Source: Bacteroidia bacterium
GTDB lineage: Bacteria; Bacteroidota; Bacteroidia; Bacteroidales; UBA12481
DNA length: 6,497 nucleotides
Assembly: GCA_026391235.1 (NCBI GenBank)
Contig: JAPLDV010000169.1
Coordinates: 1-6,497 of the forward strand
Direction of reading: 5' to 3'
The notes beneath the pieces were generated by a model. The model was given only the letters and a program-made list of their open reading frames with translations. It searched no databases and was not told the DNA's origin. Every line of letters begins with the position of its first letter. Position 1 is the first letter of the stretch. The translations under genes and the position numbers were made by a program. Shown here piece after piece: positions 1 through 6,437 of this stretch.

Positions 1-72
1 CCCGATACCTGAAACCTGATACCCGATACCCGATACCTGATACCCGACACCCGATACCCGACACCTGATCCC
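1..72. repeat. GATACCC heptad tandem array, left (truncated by window edge)
   Basis: About ten head-to-tail 7-base units of consensus GATACCC, starting with a partial CCC at base 1. Variant units are GATACCT, GAAACCT, GACACCC and GACACCT, and the last unit is a 6-base GATCCC. The C-rich strand is the plus strand. The array ends 5 bases before the stop codon of the adaptor gene, so it lies immediately 3' of the efflux operon. The same consensus and two of the same variant types (T to C at unit position 3, C to T at position 7) occur in inverted orientation at 6244-6320. The array touches the window start, so its full length is unknown. Its function is unknown; it is a simple-sequence intergenic repeat. 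Confidence 0.95.
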
Positions 73-77
73 AATTT

Positions 78-1262
78 TCAGCACGCCATCTCCCCTGCAT
101 TCTTCTTGGCTGACAGGAGATTATAGGCGCCTTTTACAACAATCCTTGCGGCATTTATATCAAATCCTTCCGGAACTGTGATCCCGGTAAATCCTCCTCC
201 CGAAACAACCTTTTTAACTTCAATCATCCGGTATTCGGTGAAAGGTTTCCCGCCTTCCTCTTTATCCTTCACGTATACGAATATATAATCCTTATCATCG
301 AAACTTACGACAGCCTCGCCAGGCAGTGCCGGTACTTTATTGTCAGATTCCTCAATAAAGGCGTTCACATACATTCCCGGCAAAATATTTTTACATGAGC
401 TGTTTATTTTTGCATAAACCTTTAATGTTTTATCGGCACCAACTGATTTGCCGGTTTGTGTTATCACAGCCTCATGTTCTTCAGCCTCATTGTTGATATA
501 AAACCTGATTTTCTGACCTGAATCCACCTTATCTGCATCCTTTTCAAACAGGGTTAATTCGAGCAGCAGATTATCGCTGTTAACAATTTCAAACAGCACA
601 TCGGCAGGGGCAGCGTATTTCCCGATATTTATATTTACCGATGTAAGATAACCCCTGATCGGCGACACCAGGTTAACCGTATTGCTGATGTTATCTTCAT
701 TGAGTTTATCCGGGTTTATTCCGATAAGATACAGCTTCTGTTCCAGGGATCTGATCATCGCCTTAAGGTTTTTGTACTCAACGGTAACCTGCTGAACATT
801 CATTTCTGAGTATACATCATCCTTGAATAAGGCCGTATGACGCTTATATTCGGCTTCCGCGAAAACAAGTTTGTTCTTTGCTTCCAGGTAGTTCAGCTGA
901 ATATCAACAAAATCCTGATTCTCAATCACTGCGAGCGTCTGACCCTTGCTAACGGCGTTTCCCGGAAAGAGAGTCGTACTCTTGATAAACCCTCCCATAG
1001 GCATACAAACGGTTGCCAGGTTTTGCGGTGCGACGGTAACAATTCCGTTAACTTTCAACGTATTCCCCAGCGAGCGCATTTCCATGGCACCCAATTCAAT
1101 TTTTGCCAGCTTGATCTGGTCGGCACGCAATTCAACAATATCCGCCGGAAGCGATTCAACTTTAATGGTTTCAGCTGCCGGTTTACCACCCTTTGAGCAG
1201 GAGGCCAGGAAAAAAACGGTTCCCAAAAAAAGTATGGATAGTTTAAAACTTACTGTTTTCAT
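78..1262 (-). CDS. czcB: CzcB/CusB-family periplasmic adaptor lipoprotein (RND efflux membrane-fusion subunit)
   Basis: This is the periplasmic adaptor that joins the RND pump to the outer-membrane channel in a tripartite heavy-metal efflux complex. The 394-residue product is a normal length for the family. Residues 1-22 form a lipoprotein signal ending in the lipobox LASC, with Cys22 the predicted acylated residue. About residues 78-115 and 196-228 read as the two halves of a lipoyl-like (barrel-sandwich) domain. They flank a helical hairpin at about 118-195. A beta-barrel (about 230-305) and a membrane-proximal domain (about 310-385) follow. The ATG start at 1260-1262 fits the signal peptide; no clear Shine-Dalgarno is visible. 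The gene follows the pump-channel fusion after 83 bases and is probably cotranscribed with it. The tail ends in Glu-Met-Ala-Cys rather than a His-rich extension. The family call is secure; the gene symbol and metal are inferred. Confidence 0.93.
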   Translation of the reverse strand: MKTVSFKLSILFLGTVFFLASCSKGGKPAAETIKVESLPADIVELRADQIKLAKIELGAMEMRSLGNTLKVNGIVTVAPQNLATVCMPMGGFIKSTTLFPGNAVSKGQTLAVIENQDFVDIQLNYLEAKNKLVFAEAEYKRHTALFKDDVYSEMNVQQVTVEYKNLKAMIRSLEQKLYLIGINPDKLNEDNISNTVNLVSPIRGYLTSVNINIGKYAAPADVLFEIVNSDNLLLELTLFEKDADKVDSGQKIRFYINNEAEEHEAVITQTGKSVGADKTLKVYAKINSSCKNILPGMYVNAFIEESDNKVPALPGEAVVSFDDKDYIFVYVKDKEEGGKPFTEYRMIEVKKVVSGGGFTGITVPEGFDINAARIVVKGAYNLLSAKKNAGEMAC

Positions 1263-1283
1263 GATAAATAGAATTTTTGATGT

Positions 1284-1300
1284 TCGGTAAAAAAAACCGA
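1284..1300 (-). other. Small hairpin in the pump-adaptor intergenic gap
   Basis: TCGGT (1284-1288) and ACCGA (1296-1300) are perfect 5-base inverted repeats around a 7-base A loop (T on the minus strand). The hairpin lies in the 83-base gap between the fusion stop and the adaptor start, 21 bases upstream of the adaptor ATG. The stem is short and the T-run is in the loop rather than after the stem, so it is not a convincing terminator. It could be an mRNA-stability or translation element between the two cistrons, or chance. The rest of the gap is AT-rich and shows no convincing promoter. Confidence 0.3.
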
Positions 1301-1345
1301 GGGCACTTTGTGGTTAAAAATGTTACAGTTTAATGTATATTCAAA

Positions 1346-4300
1346 TTAAAATATCTTGCCTGTTGTATACTCAATGGAGATTATAGTTTGCCTGAAACTG
1401 TTCAGCGCATCCAGATAGTTTTGTTTGATCGCTAAAGCCCGGTTCAGGGTAAGCACGTAATCGAGGAAATCCAATTCCCCGTCTTTATAGAGCCGGGCCG
1501 CCTGTTGAATAATCAGTTCAGATTCAGGAACGGCCTGTTTTTCATAATAATCAACGCTCGAAGAGAATTTCCGGTATTCATCAAGCAACGACCGGTAATT
1601 GCCCGTAATCGACCTGGTATAATTTTCGGCATCGGTCAGCGCAATCTTCTCGTTGATTTTAGCCGCTTTCGTCCGTGCCGCATAAGGAGTAAACCACAAC
1701 GGGACAGATATTCCCGCCTGGATCCCGCTAAACCGGTAATCCGGTCCGAAAACACGCGGAACATCGTTAACTATCTGCTCACCGTTAATGGTTTGGCTGG
1801 CATATCCCAGGTTAAAATCCGGCAGCATCTGACTACGTTCAAGCCGTTTTTCAATCCGCGATACCTCAACCTGCTGCTGAATGTAGCCCAGAGCCGGATT
1901 CTGCTGAATCGACGCGCTATCAGGGTTTACTGCCAAACCATTCCCATGCAGATCACTTTCTTCAGCGACCGGCAGCCACCTGCAATTCAGGAGAACCATC
2001 AGCTTGCGGCTGCTAACGCCCATGTCGGTTGTAACCTGGAAAAGCTGGTTCTTTATTTCAAGGCTCTGAGAACGTGCCGTTATCATCTCGAGTCGATTGG
2101 TTTCACCGGCTTTGGCCCTTAATTCCGCCGCTCTGGAAAAGCCCGAATACAGGCTATCCTGATAAGAAAGCAATTTTTGTTTTGCCAGCAGGTAAACATA
2201 CTGCCAGTAAACCTGCTTAACCTGTGTGGCTATATCAAGCTGAGATATTTTATATTGCCATTCACTGCTTTTAATATTTGCGCCGGCCAGTTTATATTTA
2301 TTGAGATAAACCGTGGGAAATGCAAAGGATTGAGAAACAGTAATTCCATTGTCGTTGGAATATGAGTTAAACTGCCCGTACTGCCCGTCGATGGCAGTTT
2401 TTGGGAGATCAACCGCCGCCCCCCTAAGAGCTCTCTGCACATCTGCGGACAGGGCTGCAGATTTAACGGTCAGGCTGCTGTCGAGGGCCGTCTGAATAGC
2501 TTCATGCAAGCTTATAGTTCTGGTTTGCTGACCTTTAACAGTATTGAAAAAAGATAAGGTGCCCAGCAAGATCAAAATAAGAGCAATATTGCTGCCCCGT
2601 CTGCGATTGAATCTGATTTTCAGTCTCTTTGATGAAAAAATCATATAAAAAACAGGTAAAACAAACAAAGTAAGAAAGGTAGCCGTGATCAACCCCCCGA
2701 TGACGACCGTTGCAAGGGGCTTTTGCACCTCGGCACCGGCTGAGGTTGACAGGGCCATCGGGAGAAAACCGAGTGATGCAACCGCTGCTGTAACTATTAC
2801 CGGTCGCAGCCGGGTTTGCAGGCCCTTGAGCACACGCTCTTTGATATCTGTAATCCCCTCCTTCTCCAGCCGGTTAAACTCGGATATCAGTACTATTCCG
2901 TTCAGAACCGCCACTCCAAACAAGGCGATAAACCCGACTCCTGCGGATATGGAGAAGTTCATCCCGCGCAGCCACAGGGCGAAAATGCCGCCGATCGCTG
3001 ACATGGGAACTGCCGAAAAGATGAGCAGCGACTGTTTCACGGAATGGAATGTGAAATAAAGCAGCACGAATATTAAAAGCAGCGCTACCGGCACCGCAAT
3101 GGAAAGCCTCTGCTGCGCGGCCTGCAGATTTTTAAACTGTCCCCCATAAGATACATAATAACCGGTCGGCAGCTGAATTTTTTGATCGACCTGAGCAGTC
3201 ACATCATTAATAACACTCTGAACATCACGGTTTCGTACATTAAATCCGATGGTGATCCGGCGCTTGGTGTTTTCTCTTGAAACCTGCGCCGGACCCGATT
3301 TTATTGAAATGTCGGCCAGCTGTTCAAACGGTATCTGCTGGCCGTTGGGAAGGGCCACCGTGAGGTTCTTTATATCATCCAGGTTCTTACGGTAATCTTT
3401 ATCCAGGCGCACTACCAGTCCGAACCGTTTTTCTTCATCAAAGACCACACCGGCCTGACTACCGGCAAAAGCAGCACGCAACACCCGGTTGACATCGGCA
3501 ATGGATAATCCATACTGAGCCAGCCGATCCCTGTTATACTCGACCTGCACCTGGGCCAGACCGGTAACTTTCTCAACATTAATATCCTGAACCCCCGTGA
3601 TCGTCTGAATGATCTGTTCAACATCAGATGCCTTTTCAGCCAGGGTATTCAGGTCGTCTCCAAATATTTTAATTGCGATATCCTGCTTTGAGCCGGTCAT
3701 TAATTCATTGAAGCGCATGGCTATGGGTTGTTGAAATTCAAATTTAACACCGGCCAGAACGACCAGTTTCTCCTCCATTTTCGCCACCAGTTCCTCGCGT
3801 GTGGTTGCCGAGGTCCACTCACTTTTATCTTTAAGCGTGATGACATAATCACCTGTTTCCATGGGCGTTGGGTCGGTTGGAATCTCGGCGGCGCCCATTT
3901 TGCATACCGCATGCTTCACCTCCGGGAAATTTTCAAGCAATATTTTATTGGCCATGATCACCTGATCAACGGTATTGGAGAGCGAGCCGCCCTGAAGGGT
4001 AATCACACTGGAGGCCAGATCGCCCTCCTCCAGCTGCGGGATAAACTCACCGCCCAGGCGGGTGAATGCAAACAGGCTGAAAATGAAAAGAGCGATTGCA
4101 CCCAGCGAAACCATGATTTTGTTCCTGATGGCAAATCCGATGGCAGGAGTAAACGCTATTCGCATCCGGTTCATCAGCCAGTCGGAAAAGTTTGGTTTGT
4201 GACTGGTTTTTTTGCTTAAGAACAATGCCGAAGCCATTGGCACATAGGTAAGAGATAGTATCGCAGCACCCAGGAGGGCAAATGTAACTACCTGAGCCAT

Positions 4301-5737
4301 AGGGCGAAACATTTTCCCTTCAATCCCAACAAGAGCTATTATCGGAAGATAAACGATCAAAATAATTATTTGTCCGAAAGTGGCCGAGCTCATCATCCGT
4401 TTCGATGAATCCAGCACATTTTCATCCATCTGCGCCTGCGTCAGCCGGGCCACGCCCTTAAGCTTATGTTTGCTCATAAAGATCCTGTGCACAACGCTTT
4501 CCACGATGATGACGGCACCATCCACAATCAGTCCGAAGTCGATGGCCCCCAGGCTCATCAGGTTTCCTGACACATGAAACAGGCTCATCATCGAAATGGC
4601 GAAAAGCATTGAAAGGGGAATAACCGAGGCAACGATGAGTCCGGCGCGTATATTCCCCAGCAGCAGAACCAGTATAAAGATGACTATCAGGGCACCTTCA
4701 ATCAGGTTGCGGGAAACGGTACCGATCGCACGGCTGACCAGCTCTGAGCGGTTCAGGTAAGGTTCGATCCTGACTTCCTTTGGCAATGATTTCTGGATCG
4801 ACTCGATCCGGGTTGCCACATTATCGATGACTTCATGAGCATTTGCACCTTTCAGCATCATCACCACCCCGCCGACCGCCTCGGTGGTATCTACCACGAA
4901 TGCACCGTAGCGGGTGGCGCTGCCAAATTGGACCGTGGCTATATCCCTGATTAATACAGGAATACCGGAAGCGGTGGTTTTAACCACAATCTTTTCAATA
5001 TCCCCGGTGGATTTAACCAACCCGATCCCGCGAATAAACCAGGCTGTGGGCTTTTTATCGATATAGGCACTGCCGGTATTTTCGTTATTATTTTCAAGTG
5101 CGGTAAAAATATCTGTCAGGGTTAGGTTCATACCCCGGAGCCGCTCAGGATTTACGGCAATTTCATACTGCTTTACAAATCCCCCGTAACTATTAATATC
5201 GGCAACGCCGGGTGTCCCGAGCATTTCACGGCGCACCACCCAGTCCTGTATGGTTCGGAGTTCCATAGCATTATATTTCTTTTCATACCCTTTGGCCACT
5301 GCCAGGTAATACTGGAATATCTCTCCGAGGCCTGATGAGATCGGTGCCAGGGATATCTGCGCCAGTCCGGCCGGGATCACCTCCTCAGCCTCTTTAAGCC
5401 TTTCGCTCAGCTGCTGCCTTGCCCAGTAAACATCAACACCATCCTCGAACACCACGGTTATCACGGAGAGCCCCAGCCGTGAGATCGACCGGAGTTCAAT
5501 GATATCAGGGATATTGGCTACGGCAACCTCGATGGGGGCGGTAATAAAGCTCTCCACCTCCTGAACTGCCAGAGAGGGTGCAAGTGAAATAACCTGCACC
5601 TGGTTATTGGTTATATCGGGAATTGCATCGATGGGCAATTTAGTGAGGGAATAGCTTCCCCACCCGATCAATACCAGTATGAATAATCCGATAATGAATT
5701 TATTCTTTATCGAAAATGAGATTATTCGATTAATCAT
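1346..5737 (-). CDS. czcA: CzcA/CusA-family heavy-metal RND transporter fused to a TolC-family outer-membrane factor
   Basis: One open frame of 1463 residues encodes both a proton-driven heavy-metal RND pump of the inner membrane and its outer-membrane exit channel. The RND part is about residues 1-1042, with TM1 at 14-34, TM2-6 between 345 and 507, TM7 at 541-558 and TM8-12 between 878 and 1034. Two large periplasmic loops lie after TM1 and after TM7. TM4 carries the HME-RND proton-relay motif DFGLIVDGAVIIVE, giving Asp400, Asp406 and Glu413. A basic stretch and a thirteenth hydrophobic segment (1051-1067) follow. The rest, to 1463, is a TolC-like outer-membrane factor with two repeats and long predicted helices. 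The ATG at 5735-5737 is preferred over an in-frame TTG three codons upstream, because it gives the usual MINRIISFSIKNK start of CzcA proteins. Such fusions are known in Bacteroidota. The metal is not settled; the Cus-type methionines are missing. Confidence 0.95.
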   Translation of the reverse strand: MINRIISFSIKNKFIIGLFILVLIGWGSYSLTKLPIDAIPDITNNQVQVISLAPSLAVQEVESFITAPIEVAVANIPDIIELRSISRLGLSVITVVFEDGVDVYWARQQLSERLKEAEEVIPAGLAQISLAPISSGLGEIFQYYLAVAKGYEKKYNAMELRTIQDWVVRREMLGTPGVADINSYGGFVKQYEIAVNPERLRGMNLTLTDIFTALENNNENTGSAYIDKKPTAWFIRGIGLVKSTGDIEKIVVKTTASGIPVLIRDIATVQFGSATRYGAFVVDTTEAVGGVVMMLKGANAHEVIDNVATRIESIQKSLPKEVRIEPYLNRSELVSRAIGTVSRNLIEGALIVIFILVLLLGNIRAGLIVASVIPLSMLFAISMMSLFHVSGNLMSLGAIDFGLIVDGAVIIVESVVHRIFMSKHKLKGVARLTQAQMDENVLDSSKRMMSSATFGQIIILIVYLPIIALVGIEGKMFRPMAQVVTFALLGAAILSLTYVPMASALFLSKKTSHKPNFSDWLMNRMRIAFTPAIGFAIRNKIMVSLGAIALFIFSLFAFTRLGGEFIPQLEEGDLASSVITLQGGSLSNTVDQVIMANKILLENFPEVKHAVCKMGAAEIPTDPTPMETGDYVITLKDKSEWTSATTREELVAKMEEKLVVLAGVKFEFQQPIAMRFNELMTGSKQDIAIKIFGDDLNTLAEKASDVEQIIQTITGVQDINVEKVTGLAQVQVEYNRDRLAQYGLSIADVNRVLRAAFAGSQAGVVFDEEKRFGLVVRLDKDYRKNLDDIKNLTVALPNGQQIPFEQLADISIKSGPAQVSRENTKRRITIGFNVRNRDVQSVINDVTAQVDQKIQLPTGYYVSYGGQFKNLQAAQQRLSIAVPVALLLIFVLLYFTFHSVKQSLLIFSAVPMSAIGGIFALWLRGMNFSISAGVGFIALFGVAVLNGIVLISEFNRLEKEGITDIKERVLKGLQTRLRPVIVTAAVASLGFLPMALSTSAGAEVQKPLATVVIGGLITATFLTLFVLPVFYMIFSSKRLKIRFNRRRGSNIALILILLGTLSFFNTVKGQQTRTISLHEAIQTALDSSLTVKSAALSADVQRALRGAAVDLPKTAIDGQYGQFNSYSNDNGITVSQSFAFPTVYLNKYKLAGANIKSSEWQYKISQLDIATQVKQVYWQYVYLLAKQKLLSYQDSLYSGFSRAAELRAKAGETNRLEMITARSQSLEIKNQLFQVTTDMGVSSRKLMVLLNCRWLPVAEESDLHGNGLAVNPDSASIQQNPALGYIQQQVEVSRIEKRLERSQMLPDFNLGYASQTINGEQIVNDVPRVFGPDYRFSGIQAGISVPLWFTPYAARTKAAKINEKIALTDAENYTRSITGNYRSLLDEYRKFSSSVDYYEKQAVPESELIIQQAARLYKDGELDFLDYVLTLNRALAIKQNYLDALNSFRQTIISIEYTTGKIF
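2528..2644 (-). other. RND/TolC junction: basic linker plus internal signal-like TM13
   Basis: This covers residues 1032-1070 of the fusion. After TM12 comes a strongly basic stretch (KRLKIRFNRRR), then a hydrophobic run (IALILILLGTLSFFNTV), then Lys-Gly-Gln-Gln, which resembles the end of an ordinary signal peptide. RND proteins normally end in the cytoplasm, so one further inside-to-outside crossing here places the TolC half in the periplasm, as topology requires. An in-frame ATG at 2642-2644 would give a 432-residue TolC protein carrying this same segment as a signal peptide. Its upstream region is AT-rich without a Shine-Dalgarno. Whether the segment is cleaved, kept as an anchor, or used as an independent start is inference. 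Confidence 0.6.
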
Positions 5738-5769
5738 GAGTTGCAATCAATTAAAATAAAACGGGAGAT

Positions 5770-5789
5770 CGGGATAGCTGATTATCCCG
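5770..5789 (-). other. Hairpin in the leader of the pump gene (possible attenuator or processing site)
   Basis: CGGGATA (5770-5776) and TATCCCG (5783-5789) form a 7-base perfect stem with a 6-base loop. It lies in the gap between the small upstream gene and the fusion gene. On the minus strand the stem is followed about ten bases later by a T-rich stretch (TTTTATTTTAATTG) running up to the start codon. The gap and the delayed, mixed T-run make it a poor intrinsic terminator, but it could be partial attenuation or an mRNA-stabilising structure. The pump ATG is 32 bases beyond the stem. No separate TAnnTTTG promoter was found in this gap. Confidence 0.4.
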
Positions 5790-5813
5790 GAGATGGAAAA
5801 AAAGCAGGAGGTA

Positions 5814-6200
5814 TCAGCCTATTGACGGGGGGCCGCGAAGAAAATTTATTGCAGGGCTGATCCTGCAAAGGGCGTCGTCGGTAATACAATTGAGATAATC
5901 ATATTCAATCCATTTCAGCGGGCATACAATCTGAACATGATCAGATCCGGCAGCCGTTATCAGTATTTTATACAGATCTATAGTGAATTCCGGATTAAAA
6001 CAGCAGGCATCATGATGACCTGCAGGAGGATTGTTGTTCAGGTTCAGCAGATAGCGGGCAGCATCATCGTTCAGGTGATTAGCGCAGCAAATTTCAACCG
6101 GGCTGGCGTGATGGTGGTGAGGAATGGAATTATGAGCCAGTATGGTAAGTATTGGCAAAAGCAATAGGACCGGCAATAATTTCTGACCTGAGCGTATCAT
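5814..6200 (-). CDS. Small exported His/Cys-rich protein, first gene of the efflux operon
   Basis: A 128-residue protein with an N-terminal signal sequence (basic start, then LLPVLLLLPILTILA at 8-22) and a mature part rich in metal ligands. A PHHHH block lies at residues 27-31, Cys38-Cys39 follow Glu-Ile, GHHDACC lies at 61-67, and single cysteines are at 93, 105 and 112. That makes seven Cys and nine His in all. I do not recognise a characterised family with certainty. It resembles short uncharacterised Bacteroidota proteins (DUF6769-like) often found just upstream of CzcA-type pumps. A periplasmic metal-binding accessory, chaperone or sensor role is inferred from the ligands and position. 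The ATG at 6198-6200 fits the signal peptide and lies 17 bases after a promoter -7 box. The stop is 76 bases before the pump ATG. Coding is supported by the signal peptide, ligand pattern and context. Confidence 0.8.
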   Translation of the reverse strand: MIRSGQKLLPVLLLLPILTILAHNSIPHHHHASPVEICCANHLNDDAARYLLNLNNNPPAGHHDACCFNPEFTIDLYKILITAAGSDHVQIVCPLKWIEYDYLNCITDDALCRISPAINFLRGPPSIG

Positions 6201-6217
6201 AAGCAGATTGATGCGGA

Positions 6218-6225
6218 CAAAGGTA
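6218..6225 (-). promoter_or_regulatory. Bacteroidota-type -7 promoter box (TACCTTTG) of the efflux operon
   Basis: The minus strand reads TACCTTTG, an exact match to the Bacteroidota -7 consensus TAnnTTTG, 17 bases upstream of the first operon ATG. This predicts a 5' leader of roughly 10-15 bases. The expected -33 TTG is not clear; that position falls near 6245-6248, at the edge of the heptad array. The spacer contains an A7 run (6228-6234). No operator palindrome was seen around it. It is the only good match found ahead of the operon. Confidence 0.6.
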
Positions 6226-6243
6226 GTAAAAAAAGGGAGGAAA

Positions 6244-6320
6244 TGTCGGGTGTCGGGTATCGGGTATCAGGTATAGGGTATCGGGTATCGGGTGTCGGGT
6301 ATCGGGTATCGGGTATCGGG
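6244..6320. repeat. Heptad tandem array, right (inverse of the left array, G-quadruplex-capable)
   Basis: Eleven uninterrupted 7-base units of consensus TATCGGG (reverse complement CCCGATA, the same repeat as GATACCC at 1-72). Variants are TGTCGGG (three units), TATCAGG and TATAGGG. From 6276 to 6320 there are seven GGG runs, each separated by exactly four bases, an intramolecular G-quadruplex pattern on the plus strand. The array is intergenic, between the operon promoter and the terminator of the gene to the right. Its orientation is opposite to the left array, so the two bracket the operon as an inverted pair about 6.2 kb apart. Confidence 0.95.
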
Positions 6321-6324
6321 AACT

Positions 6325-6355
6325 AAAAAGGACGGGCCGGCATTTTAGCCGGCCC
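6325..6355 (-). terminator. Intrinsic terminator for the minus-strand gene entering from the right edge
   Basis: GGGCCGGC (6334-6341) and GCCGGCCC (6348-6355) form a perfect 8-base GC-only stem with a 6-base AT loop. On the minus strand the stem is followed by GTCC and then TTTTT (6329-6325). No T-run follows on the plus strand, so it acts leftward only. It lies 82 bases past the stop of the T9SS-tail gene and upstream of the efflux promoter, so it should insulate the efflux operon from that gene. The 4-base gap before the T-run is a slight weakness. Confidence 0.7.
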
Positions 6356-6356
6356 A

Positions 6357-6381
6357 TCACTTGTCACTTGTCACTTGTCAC
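6357..6381. repeat. TCACTTG heptad tandem repeat
   Basis: Three full copies and one partial copy of TCACTTG, perfectly repeated, directly after the terminator stem. It has the same 7-base period as the GATACCC arrays but an unrelated sequence. Its TTGTCA motif can pair with TGACAA at 6414-6419 across the REP-like palindrome. No coding or known regulatory role is visible. Confidence 0.9.
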
Positions 6382-6419
6382 GGTTGGCGAGGAGCCCCCG
6401 GCCTTCGCCGGGGTGACAA
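6375..6419. repeat. REP-like GC-rich palindrome with outer TTGTCA/TGACAA arms
   Basis: CCCCGGC (6396-6402) and GCCGGGG (6407-6413) make a 7-base perfect stem with a CTTC loop. Outer arms TTGTCA (6375-6380) and TGACAA (6414-6419) can extend it across a 15-base left-side bulge. It lies in the 3' region of the gene entering from the right. It resembles the GC-rich palindromes with a CGGCGAAGGCCGG core that recur between genes in many bacteria. Only one copy is in this window, so calling it a dispersed repeat is inference. No T-run follows on either strand, so it is not called a terminator. Confidence 0.55.
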
Positions 6420-6437
6420 CGCTTCGAGGGATATTAA

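Noticed and set aside
1505..2122. 205-residue plus-strand open frame opposite the TolC half
   Set aside because: It lies antisense within a clear coding region, has no recognisable domain and its composition is that of a shadow frame. The same applies to the other plus-strand frames over the fusion and the adaptor.
5738..5746. TTG start giving a 1466-residue pump fusion
   Set aside because: The ATG three codons downstream (5735-5737) restores the usual CzcA N-terminus; the extra Met-Gln-Leu has no support.
5747..5813. Separate promoter for the pump gene
   Set aside because: The best -7 candidate (TATTTTAA) matches TAnnTTTG poorly and there is no -33 element; cotranscription from 6218-6225 is simpler.
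1..6320. Telomere-like ends: in both arrays the G-rich strand runs 5' to 3' outward, as in linear replicons
   Set aside because: The right array is internal, followed by a terminator and another gene, so the window is not a linear molecule; the orientation is just the inverted arrangement.
6244..6320. CRISPR array or origin iterons
   Set aside because: Units are 7 bases with no spacers, far too short for CRISPR; no replication initiator gene or AT-rich origin region accompanies them.
6130..6360. Minus-strand 76-residue open frame with repeated Pro-Ile-Pro-Asp-Thr-Arg units
   Set aside because: The peptide repeat is simply translation of the heptad array; the frame runs through a terminator stem and a promoter and overlaps the better-supported small exported protein in another frame.
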